From assembly GCA_013180625.2 (NCBI GenBank), contig SNVD02014070.1:1-64000 (forward strand): a DNA stretch of 64,000 bases, written 5' to 3'. The stretch is from Boswellia sacra. Taxonomy: Eukaryota; Streptophyta; Magnoliopsida; Sapindales; Burseraceae. A model generated the notes under the pieces. The model was not told the origin of the DNA. It did no database searches and saw only the letters and a list, made by a program, of their open reading frames with translations. The stretch's first letter is position 1, and the number at the start of each line of letters is the position of its first letter. The position numbers and the translations under genes were made by a program. Positions 10,558 to 22,215 of the stretch are shown here, one piece after another.

Positions 10558-12185
10558 TATTGACCCAGGTATGGCAACCCCAGAGGGGGGGGTGGTGAAT
10601 TGGGTTTTTATAAATAAAAACGGATTTAGAAAACTTCTCTTTAAAAAATTAGTTCACTCGTTCTTTGAGAATAAAGGTGAAGAAGATAAAATTATAAGTG
10701 ATCTAAGATGCAATCGAGAGAATAGCAATAATGAACAATCACAAGTGCAAGTAAATATAAAGAGGATAGGGATAGAGAAAGTGCAAACTCAATTTACGTG
10801 GTTCGGCAAACCTTGCCTACGTCCACGGGCTCCTAGCTCCTCCTTAAGCTAGGTTTTCCACTATGTTGTAAAATTCCTTACAACTTGCTTGATGAACAAC
10901 CTCACCAAGACTTCATCTTTCAACCCTTGATAACACCACACTAAGAGTTCTTTACAACTTTCTTAATGAACAACCTCACCAAGACTTCTTCCTTTAACCC
11001 TTGATAACACCACACCAAGAGTTCTTTACAGCTTGCTTGATGAACAACCTCACCAATACTTCTTCCTTCAACTCTTGATAACACCACACTAAGAGTTGTT
11101 CTTTCAACCCTTGATAACACCACACCAAGAGTTCTCTCAATTGTTTAACTCTTGATAATGCCACACCAAGAGTTCTCTCAAGGATAACTATTATCCTTTA
11201 CAAGAATGATCTCACTCTCACGACAATACAAGAACAAAAAAATTGTTTACAACAAAAGTACAACTCTCTTCAAAGAGTAGATAAAGAATATAAAAGCTCT
11301 ATAAACTTGATATTCCTCTTATTTGTTGCTTGATGGATTCTTGTTGAATGCATGGGAAAAGGGCTTCTTTTATAGGCAAATGAGATGAACTTAATCAAGT
11401 GAAGACACCAACTCCAAATTTTCTGCCTACCATAAAAACCGTAATCTTGTTAGCCATTTTTGTTAATGTTCCATTTGAAATTTGAAAATCTACAAAACAT
11501 AAGATATTTGAATAAGATTTCAAAGCATTAAGAATCAAGTCATTTGGATATCTTTATCTCAAGAAATGGACAAAAGACCATTCAGTGCTCATGTCAATTG
11601 ATTTTTCTTCCTTGTGTCAGTCCACTGACTTGAATGATGATTATGTCTACCTTCCATTTGAATTTTGAATTTCTAAAACAAATATTAAATGTTCTACATT
11701 AAATCATCTTTCCAACAGCTTAAGAATCAAGTGATTTGGATATCTCTAGCTCAAGATATGTCCAAAAGAGCATTCGGTGATCATGTCAGCTGATTTTGTT
11801 TGTCCTTTAACTTGCATGATGATTTGGACAATCTTTCACTTAAAATTTGAATCTCTTTAAAATATATAAAATGTTACCAATTGAGTAAGCTTTCTAAAGG
11901 CTGAAGAATCACGTCATTTGGACATTTATGGAGAAATATATGACTAATTGATTGAACATTGCTCATGTGTCACATTCCTTGAATCAAACCTTGTTCTTAA
12001 ACTTTGGTGCCTTTAACATGTAGTCTTCTTCTTAGCTTCAACACTTTATTTTAATAAGCCTCTTCTTGATTTTACAAGTATTTCATTGATCTTATTCTTG
12101 CACATAAATAAACATATTAGTAATACTTCAATGAATCAATATGTATTGTTATCATCACAATTACCATGTAGCCTTAGGGCTAACA
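10558..12185 (-). mobile_element. Insertion F: solo-LTR-like element, TSD ATCCC
   Basis: This 1628-bp block is absent from the matching place in D2 (41183-41190), where the flanks read straight through. It is bordered by ATCCC on both sides (10553-10557 and 12186-12190). Read on the minus strand it starts TGTTAGCCCTAAGGC, like an LTR, and ends CCTGGGTCAATA. No gag or pol coding is present; the one open frame (10529-10852) is not recognised. A solo LTR or a small non-autonomous LTR element is most likely. The right-hand end lacks the usual CA, so the class is inferred. Confidence 0.6.
10862..11175 (+). repeat. Tandem repeats inside insertion F
   Basis: Several units share the phrases CTTGATAACACCACAC, AAGAGTTCTTTACA and GATGAACAACCTCACCAA. 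Spacing is about 80-85 bp for the first units and shorter (about 50 bp) toward the end. They explain the small minus-strand open frame at 10941-11123, which is repeat-derived. Confidence 0.8.
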
Positions 12186-13936
12186 ATCCCATGTGTAGAT
12201 GACATTGTTGGGATAAGCCTGGAGGTCATCGATCACATGGTCGGCTAGAACAGCTAGTGTAACTAAAGAAGTTAGAGGTGGACATGGCAGCTGAGTGATA
12301 GTAGAAAAAGAAGCAGATATGGCAGTACTCAAAGAAGAGGCTCTCGATCTCTTCCCATGACAAGCGAAAGAGCTACCAATACGGCTAGACATAGCAAGAG
12401 GATGTGGAGTCTCATCAACAGATCGATTGGATCTAGTGTGTAACAAGGTAGCTCAAACCCAGCCAATGTAAGAAGTTGTCATCAATGGGAACTCAATTGC
12501 ATTCAAATGAATCCTAGTCATGTAGTCTGACACCTCTAGCTCCATGGCCAAATCAGCCGAATCTATAACAAGAATCAGTGGTGAATGAGGAATCATACGA
12601 TGCGATGGGCCTTCAAACTAATCCCAAACACGATCACCCAAATGCCACATCAAGCTATTCATGCAAGGTAGGAGAATGCGATAGTAGTTGAATGGGAAGG
12701 CAACCCTCATAGCCACTGACCAGTTCTCCTCAGGGCCCCACCACTCGAAGCAAATCTATGAAGAACAAAGAAACATGGTAAGATTGTGATATAAATGAAA
12801 TACTGACTATATCATCTTTTAACTTGTCCCAGGTCATCGTGTGAATGTAACCATGAAAGAAGTCCAGCTCATGAGACTTCTCGAGCTCGGTACGACATGC
12901 AACCTACCTCCTTATCCGTGCGAAAGAAAGTTCCTCACAAGTGAGGAGTGGGGAAGGTAGAACTCCCAACTTATATGTCCACATCTATCGTGGATGAGAC
13001 AAAATTAGAAACAGAATTCATAAAAGACAAAAGATGAAGGTGTAGAAAAGGAAAGAAGTTACCTCAAGAAGCGAAGCAAAACCAATAATCACGGAAACAC
13101 CTCGACAAGCACCATCCAAACCGAAATACAGTTAGCCGAGAGCAACACAGCCCCAATCAAAATCCCTCACTCGATCAAAATCCTAGAGGGCAAGAAGTAG
13201 AGTCAAGAAGGTGGTGTTTGACTCATTGGCAAAGGACGCCAAACTGAGTAGATACACGATGAAGCTATGTGCATATTAATCCACCTTGACTGGAGTCAGG
13301 TTGGATCTCCTCCTCCAATACTCATACAAGTGAGCATATCAAATCGTGACCTTATACTTGACCTTTAACTCACACCCAAGAAGCTGTTGGATCAAATTCT
13401 ATTGATTGAGTCTACAATACAAGTGTTCATAAGAATGACTTCACCACCACATGGAAGGCCGATCAGAACGGCAATGTCAAGAGGCATGATAGTCATCTCA
13501 CCAATAGAAAAATGGAATGTGTGGGTTATGTCCATCCATCTCTCGAATAAAACAGCTAACGCTTGATGATTAGTGTACCAAGAAGCATGCAAAAGACAAG
13601 TGATAAACTCATAGAAGCAAATAGCAATGAACCTACTCCTAACAGCCTCATTTTCTATCTCTAAGAACCAACTATGGGCTCCAAAAAATGACCCACATAT
13701 CTTGTTCTCATGGTAGTCCTAAGCCAAGAAATTGAAGTCTCTACAAGAATATAAGGCTAAAAAAATTCTAGAAAATAGAAAACAAGAGAATGAAGAAGAA
13801 TGCATACGTGGTTGATCGTGTGGGAAGCCACATCATAGACAACAGGTACCTCTAGGTCCTTTGGAAGACCCTTCAATGTCGATTTCCAAACTGGATTGCT
13901 CTCATTCAAGTCAAGATGGATCGAATGACCCGTCAT
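12186..13936 (-). pseudogene. Antisense plant-mobile-domain (PMD) gene of D1
   Basis: A multi-exon gene runs antisense to the retrotransposon. Exon 1 starts at ATG 13936 (MTGHSIHLDLNES...) and ends at 13808 before a GTATGC donor. Exon 2 probably starts near 13741 after TTGTAG and ends near 13063 before GTAACT. It contains the PMD core FERWMDITHTFHF, GEMTIMPLDIAVLIGLPCGG, followed by YWRRRSNLTPVKVD. Further coding-like pieces continue to 12186. PMD proteins (MAIN/MAIL1 family) occur both as host genes and as passengers of Ty3/gypsy and Mutator-like elements. Stops inside exon 2 (near 13720, 13390 and 13280) suggest a dead copy. D2 holds the same gene. Confidence 0.7.
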
Positions 13937-14149
13937 TGGAAAGAGGAATTGAAGATAAGCATGTAAGAGAAAACCGAAAGTAAATTGGATGAAGAATGAA
14001 GAAATTACGCGCAAATGAAGCGACGAGAAGACAAACGGGTTCATATAAGCCCTTGATTGTCCATCGATAGTCAAACCACCAAGAGGATGTTGCCTGACCA
14101 CCAACAATTGGTTAGCTATCCCTCTAATGAAGGGCATATCAGTAAAAGG

Positions 14150-14327
14150 AGAAAAGGAAAAAAAGAAAGAAAGAAAGAAAGAAAAGAATGAAAAAAGAAA
14201 GAGAGAAAATAGAGAAAAGAGAAAAAGAAGTGAGCGAGAAAAGAGAGGAAAAAAATAGGAGAGAGAAAACAACAGCGAGAAAAGAAGAAAGAAAGAAAAG
14301 AGAGAGAAAATAAAAGAGAAGAAAGAC
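14150..14327 (+). repeat. GA-rich low-complexity tract upstream of the antisense gene
   Basis: This is a purine tract of GAAA and GAGA runs; on the antisense strand it is CT-rich. It lies about 220 bp upstream of the antisense ATG. A matching tract is at 52216-52408 in D2. The long 202-residue minus-strand open frame across it is a low-complexity artefact rich in Phe, Ser and Leu. Confidence 0.85.
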
Positions 14328-14661
14328 TCTATATCGACCCTAAAAGATATCAAAGGAATTTTCAAACAAAACCGACAATACGCACCCAGCTATGGCAATA
14401 GTTTAGCAACTCACATGGAAAGAAAAGTAAAAATAGTCGATAGAATCTTTGACTAGAATCACATCAAAAAATTTCTCCAGATACTAGAAAACAGTTTGTT
14501 GAAGAACACACCGACAAGGTAAAAATTTGAATTGATTTTATTTCATCAAGAGATGTTTGAATTTTGTAGGAACTTGCAAAAATAATGGAAGAATCCCTAA
14601 TAAGTTGAAGAATCAATAACATGATAAGAATTTCCCTACTGGAAAACATGATGAGTGGAAG

Positions 14662-16069
14662 TGATAAGTGTTTATTTATGTATTACTTTCATATCAATTC
14701 GTCTATGTGTCTTTGCTACATTCCTTGGTATTTTTATGTTTTTGTGTGGTTTTGATGTTTGTAGGAGTTTTGGAGCAACTTGCACAAAAATGGAGTAAAA
14801 CCTTTCATTTTCACCTCTGCTAGTCAACTATCTTCTCGAATTTAATTGTATTGATATACAATGAACCCGATGACATGTTGTATACCGTTGAAAGCTCTCG
14901 AAGTCTATTTTCTAGAGAAATTTACGGTTCATGAATTCATTCAGTGTACCAAAAGTTATAATCAAAACAGTGTGAGAAGTGTAGAAATATAATTTCACAA
15001 ATCTCTGTAGCATGTATAATACGGGGCACTGTAGCAGGTTACTATAGCAGAGTATATAAACACATTTTAGGGTTTTATTTTGATAACTTGAGGAGGGGAA
15101 AAAACTGGGGAGGCTGCATCTTTGGAATTCTCTCATCTCCTAGAGTTCTTGAAGGAGAAAGAAGGCTTGGAAAGAGGAAAAACAATAATCCTAAGAGATT
15201 TTCATCAAATTTGCTAAGTTTTTCCCCTCCCTTTCATTTTCTGGAATGTCTCCATGTTGTATTGTATTTACCACGTTTTTAAACATGTGTAACTGAATCT
15301 GAATTGGTTGAGGGTGATTTCAAAGCCCTTGATATGATTTTTGTGAGTTGATTGTGCAAGAAGTTGTTATCCAATTCTCTAATTGAAGTTGCTTGTATTT
15401 TCCTATATCTAATGCTTATGATTGCTTGCTGGATTGTATCTCGAATGGCCAACTGAATATAATCTGGTTTGTTGTCTATTGCTAGACTAGAAATCTTGAT
15501 CCGTAATTGTCTTGAATTTCTAATCCTTAGTAGCAAATTGTGATCAGAGATTGCAATTGGAGAATACAACCTAAGTTAAATAATCCGAGCTTGTGTGTTT
15601 ATTGCTTAGATCAACCTATCTTTCCTATCGTAATGCATCCATTGAATAAATTTAGAGAGCTTGTTCTAGGTTGTTTAATTGATAGAGATTAAATAAAGAG
15701 CTTGTTTTATTTAACAACAAAGTAAAGAAAGATTGGGATAACAGAGCTTGTTGTTATCTACGGTTGATAATTTTAATGGTGTAATTGGATGACAATTCTA
15801 TGATTAATTCGCAAATCCATATCTTGTGGTAGAGAAGGATCCCTTAACTAGATTTCCCTCATTGATCTTTTATTCAAATTAACTTCTGTTTTGTTATTCT
15901 TAATTTGCATTCTTATTTCACTTAGTTAATCATTCAACAAAACCCCCCCATTTAGTTAATTGTTGCTGAAAATAACAAATTCAATTAGAATCAATCCTCG
16001 TGGGAACGATATCTACTTATCACTTTATTACTTGTGCGACTAGTATATTTGCTAGTTTCAAACGCATCA
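14662..16069 (+). repeat. 5' LTR of element A
   Basis: A 1408-bp LTR from TGATAAGTGT to CGCATCA. A TATA box (TATATAAA, 15053-15060) lies about 390 bp in, preceded by repeated CTGTAGCA-type motifs. It matches the 3' LTR at 32482-33876 along its length. The region after the TATA box gives a GA-rich leader with small meaningless open frames. Confidence 0.93.
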
Positions 16070-16075
16070 AGTTTT

Positions 16076-16093
16076 TGGCGCCGTTGCCGGGGA
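16076..16093 (+). promoter_or_regulatory. Primer-binding site of element A (tRNA-Asp)
   Basis: TGGCGCCGTTGCCGGGGA is the exact complement of the last 18 bases of plant tRNA-Asp including CCA. It lies six bases after the LTR. tRNA-Asp priming is typical of Athila elements. Confidence 0.95.
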
Positions 16094-16176
16094 TTGATTT
16101 TCTAATCAATTTGTTATTCTGTTTTTAGTACTGATTCTTAATTGTTATTTCCTGATTGTTTTGTGTTTAGGCTTTT

Positions 16177-16501
16177 ATGTCTGAGGGAGAAGCGGATCAA
16201 CGACTTAAGAGAATTAAGGAGTTTCTTCAATCCTCGAATTTAAGGCTAAATCGGTCAATTTCAACTCCACCTCCAGAATTTGACCTTGCATGACATACTT
16301 CCCTCCCATCTTCTTGCAGTTCAATCAAATCTGAATCAGAAGCAATGGCGATGGAAAACGATCAGACTCGTAAGGAGTTAGCGGCTCTAATTATTGATAA
16401 ACAACCGCTATGCATAAATCTCAACCTTGAGGCAGAATTTGAGCTTAAATCTGGACTAATTCGTCTCTTGCCTACATTTCATGGTTTTGCAGGAGAGGAT
16501 C
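16177..16501 (+). pseudogene. gag of element A, first part (split by B)
   Basis: Gag begins at ATG 16177 (MSEGEADQRL...), has one in-frame TGA at 16291-16293, and continues in the same frame to 16501 (…LIRLLPTFHGFAGED). There element B is inserted. Removing B and one GGATC copy joins 16501 to 25770 in frame and gives the next residues IKYLREFHVVC, so the interruption itself causes no frame change. This part covers the Gag N-terminus and the start of the retrotransposon-gag domain. Confidence 0.85.
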
Positions 16502-17937
16502 TGATGCGTTTGAAACTAGCAAGTATACTAGTCGCATAAGTAATAAAGTGATGAGTGAGATATCGTTCCCACGAGGATTGATTCTAATTGAATTTGTTAT
16601 TCGAATGCAAAAACAGAATAAACGGGAGGGTTTTTGTTGATTGATTAACTAAATGAAATATTAATACAAGTAAAGAATAACACAATGCTAAGTTAATTTG
16701 AGTAAAAATCAATGAGAGTAACCTGGTTAAAGGATCATTCTCTGCCACAAGATATGGATTTACGAATCATAGAATTGTCATCCAATTACACCATTTAAAT
16801 TATCAACCGTAGATAACAACAAGCTCTGTTACCCAAATCTTTCCTTACTTTGTTGTTAAATAAAACAAGCTCTTTATTTAATCTCTATCCATTAAACAAC
16901 TCAGAATAAGCTCTCTGAGTTTAATTCAATGGAAGCATTACGATAAGAAAGATAGGTTGATCTAAGCAATAATCACACAAGTTCGGATTATTTAACCTAG
17001 GTTGTATCCTCCAATTGCAATCTTTGATCACAATTTTGCTACTAATGATTAGAAATTCAAGACAATTACGGATCAAGATTTCTAGTCTAGCAATAGACAA
17101 TATCCAGATTATATTCAATTGGCCACCCAAATACAATCCAGCAAGCAATCATAAGCATTAAACATGGGAAAATACAAGCAACTTCAATTAGAGAATTGGA
17201 TAACAATTCCTTGCACAATCAATTCACAAAAACCATATCAAGGGCTTTGAAATCACCCTCAACCAATTCAGATTTAGTTACACATATTCAGATAGAATAA
17301 CAAATACAATACAGAGAAATTCCAGAATTGAAAAGGAAAGAAAGAACTTAGCAAATTCTTTGAAAATCCTTAGGATTTGTAGTTCTTTCCTCTTTCTAAG
17401 CCCTTCAATTTCCTTCCCAGAAACTCTAAGAGATGAGAGGAAAAAAAAGTTTTTTTTTTTATTTTCCAAGATGCAGCCTCCTCCACATTCTCCTCTTCAA
17501 GTTATCAAAATAAAACCCTAAATTGTGTTTGTAAATACTTGATACCAGTAACCTGCTCCAGTATCCGTATTATACATGCTACAGTGATTTGGGAATTCCA
17601 TTTAATACTCACACACTGTTTGATTACAACTCTTTGGTACACCACGAACACTGGATTTATAGACCGCTAAATTTTTCGAAAAATAGACTTCGAGAGCTGG
17701 TCCAACTGGTATATAACACACTTGTCATCGGGTTACTTGTATATCAAACAATTAAATCCGAGGAAGTATAGGTTGACTAGCAGAGGTGAAAATGAAGGGT
17801 TTTACTCCATTTTTGTGCAAGTTGCCCCAAAACTCCTACAAACATCAAAACACACAAAAACATAAAAATATCACGGAATATAGCAAAGAAACATGGACGA
17901 ATTGATATAAAAGTAATACATAAATAGACACCTATCA
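16502..17937 (-). repeat. 3' LTR of element B
   Basis: A 1436-bp LTR bounded by TGATGCG at the left and CCTATCA at the right on the plus strand. It borders the polypurine tract, which identifies it as the 3' LTR of a minus-strand element. It carries several small insertions relative to the 5' LTR at 24354-25764, including a T-run near 17450. Confidence 0.92.
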
Positions 17938-17951
17938 AATTACCCCACACT
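17938..17951 (-). promoter_or_regulatory. Polypurine tract of element B
   Basis: On the minus strand this reads AGTGTGGGGTAATT directly before the LTR start TGATAGG. It primes plus-strand synthesis. In A and C the equivalent reads GTGGGGGAATT, so B has one G replaced by T. Confidence 0.85.
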
Positions 17952-19944
17952 TAGACTTTGCTAGTCCTCGAGACACTACGACAGTATGAAATAAAACTAA
18001 ACCGAAACAGAATCAACAAAAAATTAAAACACACAAATGCTTCATCTTGCAAATAGGCCTCAAAGGTTGTACTTAATTATAACCCAAGGAAAACTTCAAA
18101 ATAATGCACTTGATCAAGAATTTTATTTTAAAGATTAGTTTCGCTTCATTTCAATTCCTCAAGTGTGTGTGTGTAGAGCCATTCTCACTAATCACTGTAA
18201 CCTGGATGAGGTTTATGCAACTTAAAAAATGAATCATATTTAAATGAAGATAGATGTGTGTATAATGAATCCATAGGCTCGGCTTTTCAAGGTCACCTCA
18301 CTAGTAGACATGCACAACACCAAGGATCAAGTAGGACTTTAATTAAGCTTGTAAATTTGGCTTGGGTGAAGGTAGAAATAGGCTAATAATTTGGCTAAAT
18401 CACCCAAAAACACATAAATCATTCAAGACTATGTAGAGCTCAATCCTATAACACAACTTTATTTCAATTCACCAGGTTACTCCCCCAAACTTATTTAGAA
18501 CACTCAATCTTCCTTTTTTTTTTTTTTGCCAGGAAAACAAAAGAAAACTATACCCCCACACTTTGTGTTTCATTCTTTTTAAAAAAGAAAAAAACCCTTA
18601 AAGGGTTAATAGAATCTCTTATTCTTTTTCTTTTGTTCTCTTTTTTTCTTTTTTTCTATTTTTTATTACACGTCCCCTCCCCCACACTTAAACAACACAT
18701 TGTCCTCAATGTGTAAGTACGTGGACGATAAGTACAGATTGGCTTTTTTTTCTTTTTCTTTTTTGCTTTTTTTTTTCAAACACAATAGAACTCACTTGCA
18801 TTGCTCATGACACATCCCAACCTCCTCTAACTTCCATAAACCAGAACATAGCTCAAAATTTAATTGTGAATGATCTACATGCTCATAGGTAAGGGATAAA
18901 CTGTTTGGAACAAATTCATTTGAGGTAGGAAATCTTTTAGTGAGTTAACAAAGAAAAAGGCTTACAGAGGCTCAAAGGGGTAACTAGGGATCAATTCAGT
19001 CAAGGTTGGCTATTAAGGCTCAAACGGTCCAAAGATGGCCTAAATCATTTCCCCAATGTTGCACAGTCTAGGATTTCGCCCTCGAGTGACCATTCAAACA
19101 AGTTCTAGAATTCATGAATATCTCGAAAGAAGAGAACATTAATTACATAAACTTTCTCGTAGTGAACAAATAACTTCGTGATAATTAGCTCAGTGCTCAA
19201 TGTGTGCAAGGAATCAAAGCAAAGCGAACAACCAATAAACATTTCAAGCCAACGGATCCATGCATCATTATCCATTTTTCACAAGAGTTATTCAATTGGG
19301 AAATCAGGATCTTATCATTAGACCCACAAAATGCAAGGAAAAGAGGTACGGGCGTTGTTACACCTGAGTCAAGATTGTATATTTCAACAATCCTTAGGAC
19401 CAGTAGCCCGCAGACTTAAGGTTTCTAGCCTATATACCTTTATTATGAAAGAACAAAACGAGAAACAAGACACTTCAAACAACATGAAATAAACAAAATA
19501 CAGATTTATTTAGAGAGAATGCGTTTCAAGGGTTAAAGAAACCCCATATTCTGCCATTCTCAGGTTTTTCCACAATTTTTTTTTTGAATCGAAACTGATA
19601 AAGACAAAAACACATAACAACTCCAAATTACACAAAACTAAACTTACTCATAAAATAACAAAGTCCAACAAGCCAGCAAAAAAAAACAAGTCAGTTAGAA
19701 TAGGTCTAAAAAGTTTAGAAGTTAGCCTCCTTATTCAGCCATTATGGATTGAAGAAATCCAGAATGTGTTTCAAGAGAACTTGAACTTTTTAAGCCACCA
19801 CTCTAAAAGCTAAGATTAGAAAATATTACCTGGGGCGAAAGAAATAACCTGAAAAAAAATACTCAAAAGAAATGACATGAAAAATCTTAAATAAACACAC
19901 TAAAAAGAAAGTTAACAAAAACGAAGCAAACCAATAGATAGAGA
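17952..19944 (-). other. 3' non-coding part of element B
   Basis: About 2 kb between LOG and the polypurine tract, without coding signal. On the minus strand it holds the hairpin ACACATTG-AGGA-CAATGTGT (18695-18714), followed by a TTTAAGTGTGGGGGAG tract, another GTGTGGGGGT tract near 18550, and several poly-T/A runs. Corresponding parts in A (30513-32468) and C (47304-49254) are collinear. Confidence 0.8.
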
Positions 19945-20596
19945 TTACAGATGGAGCGTTAAATCCAGTCTACGCCTTTTTTATTGCCGTTCTCCAAACC
20001 AATCTATCGAGCCGTTGTCGGATCAGGCGAATAGATGAATTCTTGTAAGTTTGTCATAACTCCCCTGCAGTGAAGCTGTAACCAGGATTTGCCTCTCGCC
20101 GACAGTGAGATGAAATTTTTTTCTACAGCTTGATCAAGATATAAGGAAACAAACCATCAAAAAAGTTATTGGCATTTAACAAACCAATGGGTTTCCGATG
20201 GATGTTTAGCTATGCCCAAGAGGTGATTTGAAATATCTCCTCTAATGTACCATAACCGCCCGGCAAAGCTATAAATGCATCGGACTTAACAACCATATGT
20301 GCAATACGCTCATGCATACTAGAGACCTGTAACTCTTCCCCGATTGTGTTGCCTCCGATATCTCGTACAGCTAATGGTTTAGGGATAATGCCGAGAACTT
20401 TGCTCCCTCCTAGGGATGCAGCTGTCGACACACACCCCATTAACCCAAGATACCCCCTCCATAATCAAATGAATACCCCTCGCAGCTAATGTCCTACCAA
20501 GATCAAGAGCTGCTGTTGTAAACTCTCCATCTTTACAAATTGCGATCCACAAAATACGCATATATTTTGGAATCGCCGAATTGGTGTTTTCTCCAT
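19945..20596 (-). pseudogene. LOG-like: Captured LOG gene in element B (frameshifted)
   Basis: An intronless copy of a plant LOG (cytokinin riboside 5'-monophosphate phosphoribohydrolase). It starts at ATG 20596. One base is missing in the FCGSQFG region, which shifts the frame early, and the frame shifts again in the GGGSLGLMG region. The later part reads cleanly from [12 protein letters not shown] through [10 protein letters not shown] and [12 protein letters not shown], with more breaks before the end. It shares with A and C the HERI variant of the usual HERK motif. It lies downstream of the G-box repeats and upstream of the 3' non-coding part. Confidence 0.88.
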
Positions 20597-20734
20597 TTCT
20601 AAAAGTGCTCTAAACTTGTGTAGACAATGATGTACGTTAGGTATTATGCGATTCAAGTGCAAGACAGGTTATAAAATGACATTTCAAAATATGCAGTTTG
20701 GATATATACACACGTAAAACTCTCAAATTTGACA

Positions 20735-20990
20735 CATGGGGACATAATTTCGGTGGCAGTTGCTCGATGCAAATTTGTCGCCCCAAGATTTGAAAAAATG
20801 AGATATGCCTTCGGCGGGGATTGACAAAACCTACACACTTGTCTCCCACGTGAAGTATGGAAAATGGAGATACACTTTCGGCGGGGGTTGACAAAATCCC
20901 CACACTTATCTCCCACGTGAAGCATGAAAAGTAAGAGATATACTTTCGGTGGAGGTTGACAAAACCTCCACACTTGTCTCCCACGTGTAC
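20735..20990 (-). repeat. G-box tandem repeats in element B
   Basis: Three CACGTG palindromes at 20847, 20914 and 20982, spaced 67-68 bp, each within a similar unit containing CCGCCGAAAG. A fourth degenerate unit lies nearest LOG. The array is about 140 bp upstream of the LOG start on the minus strand. Confidence 0.88.
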
Positions 20991-21216
20991 TTATGTCATA
21001 GGGTAGTCATATGGTTTGTCAAAAAGAAAACTTGAAATTAAAACAAACAACATCAACAAACAACAACAACACAAAAACAACATTGATAATCAGATCAAAC
21101 GAAACAAGAAAAAAAATTCTACAACAACACCAACACACATTCAAATATACAAGTAGTTGTGATTGTGGCTCACATCTTCCTCTGGTTTTTACGTCCAGTA
21201 ACGGCTGAAACGCCTT

Positions 21217-21771
21217 CTATGAGTCGGGGATTTGCTTCCCATCCAGTTTTCTTATAACTGGCAAACAGGGTCGTTTTTAGTCAGATTCCCTAGACTATAA
21301 CACTGCAATTCATCACGAAATTGTGTCCATAGATTAAGCAATTCACGCAGAACAAGTCCACAATAATGTGACTCGAGAGTTAACAAAACATTATCCAGCG
21401 ACTCATTACTCACACCATTCTTAATAAATGCAAGTTTATCTTCTCTATTCCTGGACGCAAAACCTAATGAACGACAAGTCTGGTTACAATTCCATCTAGC
21501 ACATTTATAACATACTTGTAACCTTTTCGCTCTTCGCCTCTTGGCGTAGTAGCTCTTTCCTAGACCAGGCATGTATTTTTGCGAGATTAATGTCCGGCTC
21601 ACCGGACAATCTCACCTTGGCTTCGATAAGCCATCGGATATCAGCAGGCACATTTAGGAGCATCAATGCCCAAAGTCTAGTCATCCGTACTTTATAAATT
21701 TTAACCACAGCATTTTGAGGAAGTGAAGGAAAATATTTACGAAGGTTCGATAGAAAGATATCAGCATCCAT
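21217..21771 (-). pseudogene. Cysteine-rich nucleic-acid-binding-like ORF in element B (two frameshifts)
   Basis: The same gene as at 28688-29242. It starts MDADIFLSNL, gains one A in the codons for LAKY, and loses one T near the end, so its length is again 555 bp but the middle is out of frame. The basic patch and the four cysteines (CYKC...NCNQTC) are in the shifted frame. See the intact copy in A for the description. Confidence 0.8.
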
Positions 21772-22215
21772 TGAAGAGAAGAAAAGGAGAGATATTACCG
21801 ATAATGCGATTGAGTATTTTTCTTCTCCCAGATATGCACGATTCAAACCTTCGGCATGACTTTCAGCTCCCGTTTGGATGTTTCCTCAAGCTGCTGGCAC
21901 AAAATGAATTCGAAGTACGGAATAATCAAATTAAACAAAGGAGGAAAAGAAAAGAGCAGAAAAGAAACTAAAGACACATAAAAGAGATAACAACACAATA
22001 GCAAACAAAAGTTAAAAACAAATAAAAAAATATAAAAACAAATAAGACAGATGGCAAAGAGAGATAAAACCTGATCAATTTGTTGGCCTACGAAAGAAAT
22101 CTCCTCGAGACACAAAAATCGATCATTATTATTTTATTTTATTTTTCTTTTCTTTTTTTTATTTATTTTCCAAAAACATTGGGTTGCCTCCCAATAAGTG
22201 CTTGGTTTAACGTCC

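Noticed and set aside
13757..14365. 202-codon minus-strand ORF rich in Phe, Ser and Leu
   Set aside because: Most of it is the reverse of a GA-rich low-complexity tract. Only the part that overlaps exon 1 of the antisense PMD gene is meaningful.
20637..20984. Minus-strand ORFs of 106-115 codons across the G-box array of B
   Set aside because: The repeat unit happens to lack stops; the predicted peptides are repeat-derived and overlap in two frames.
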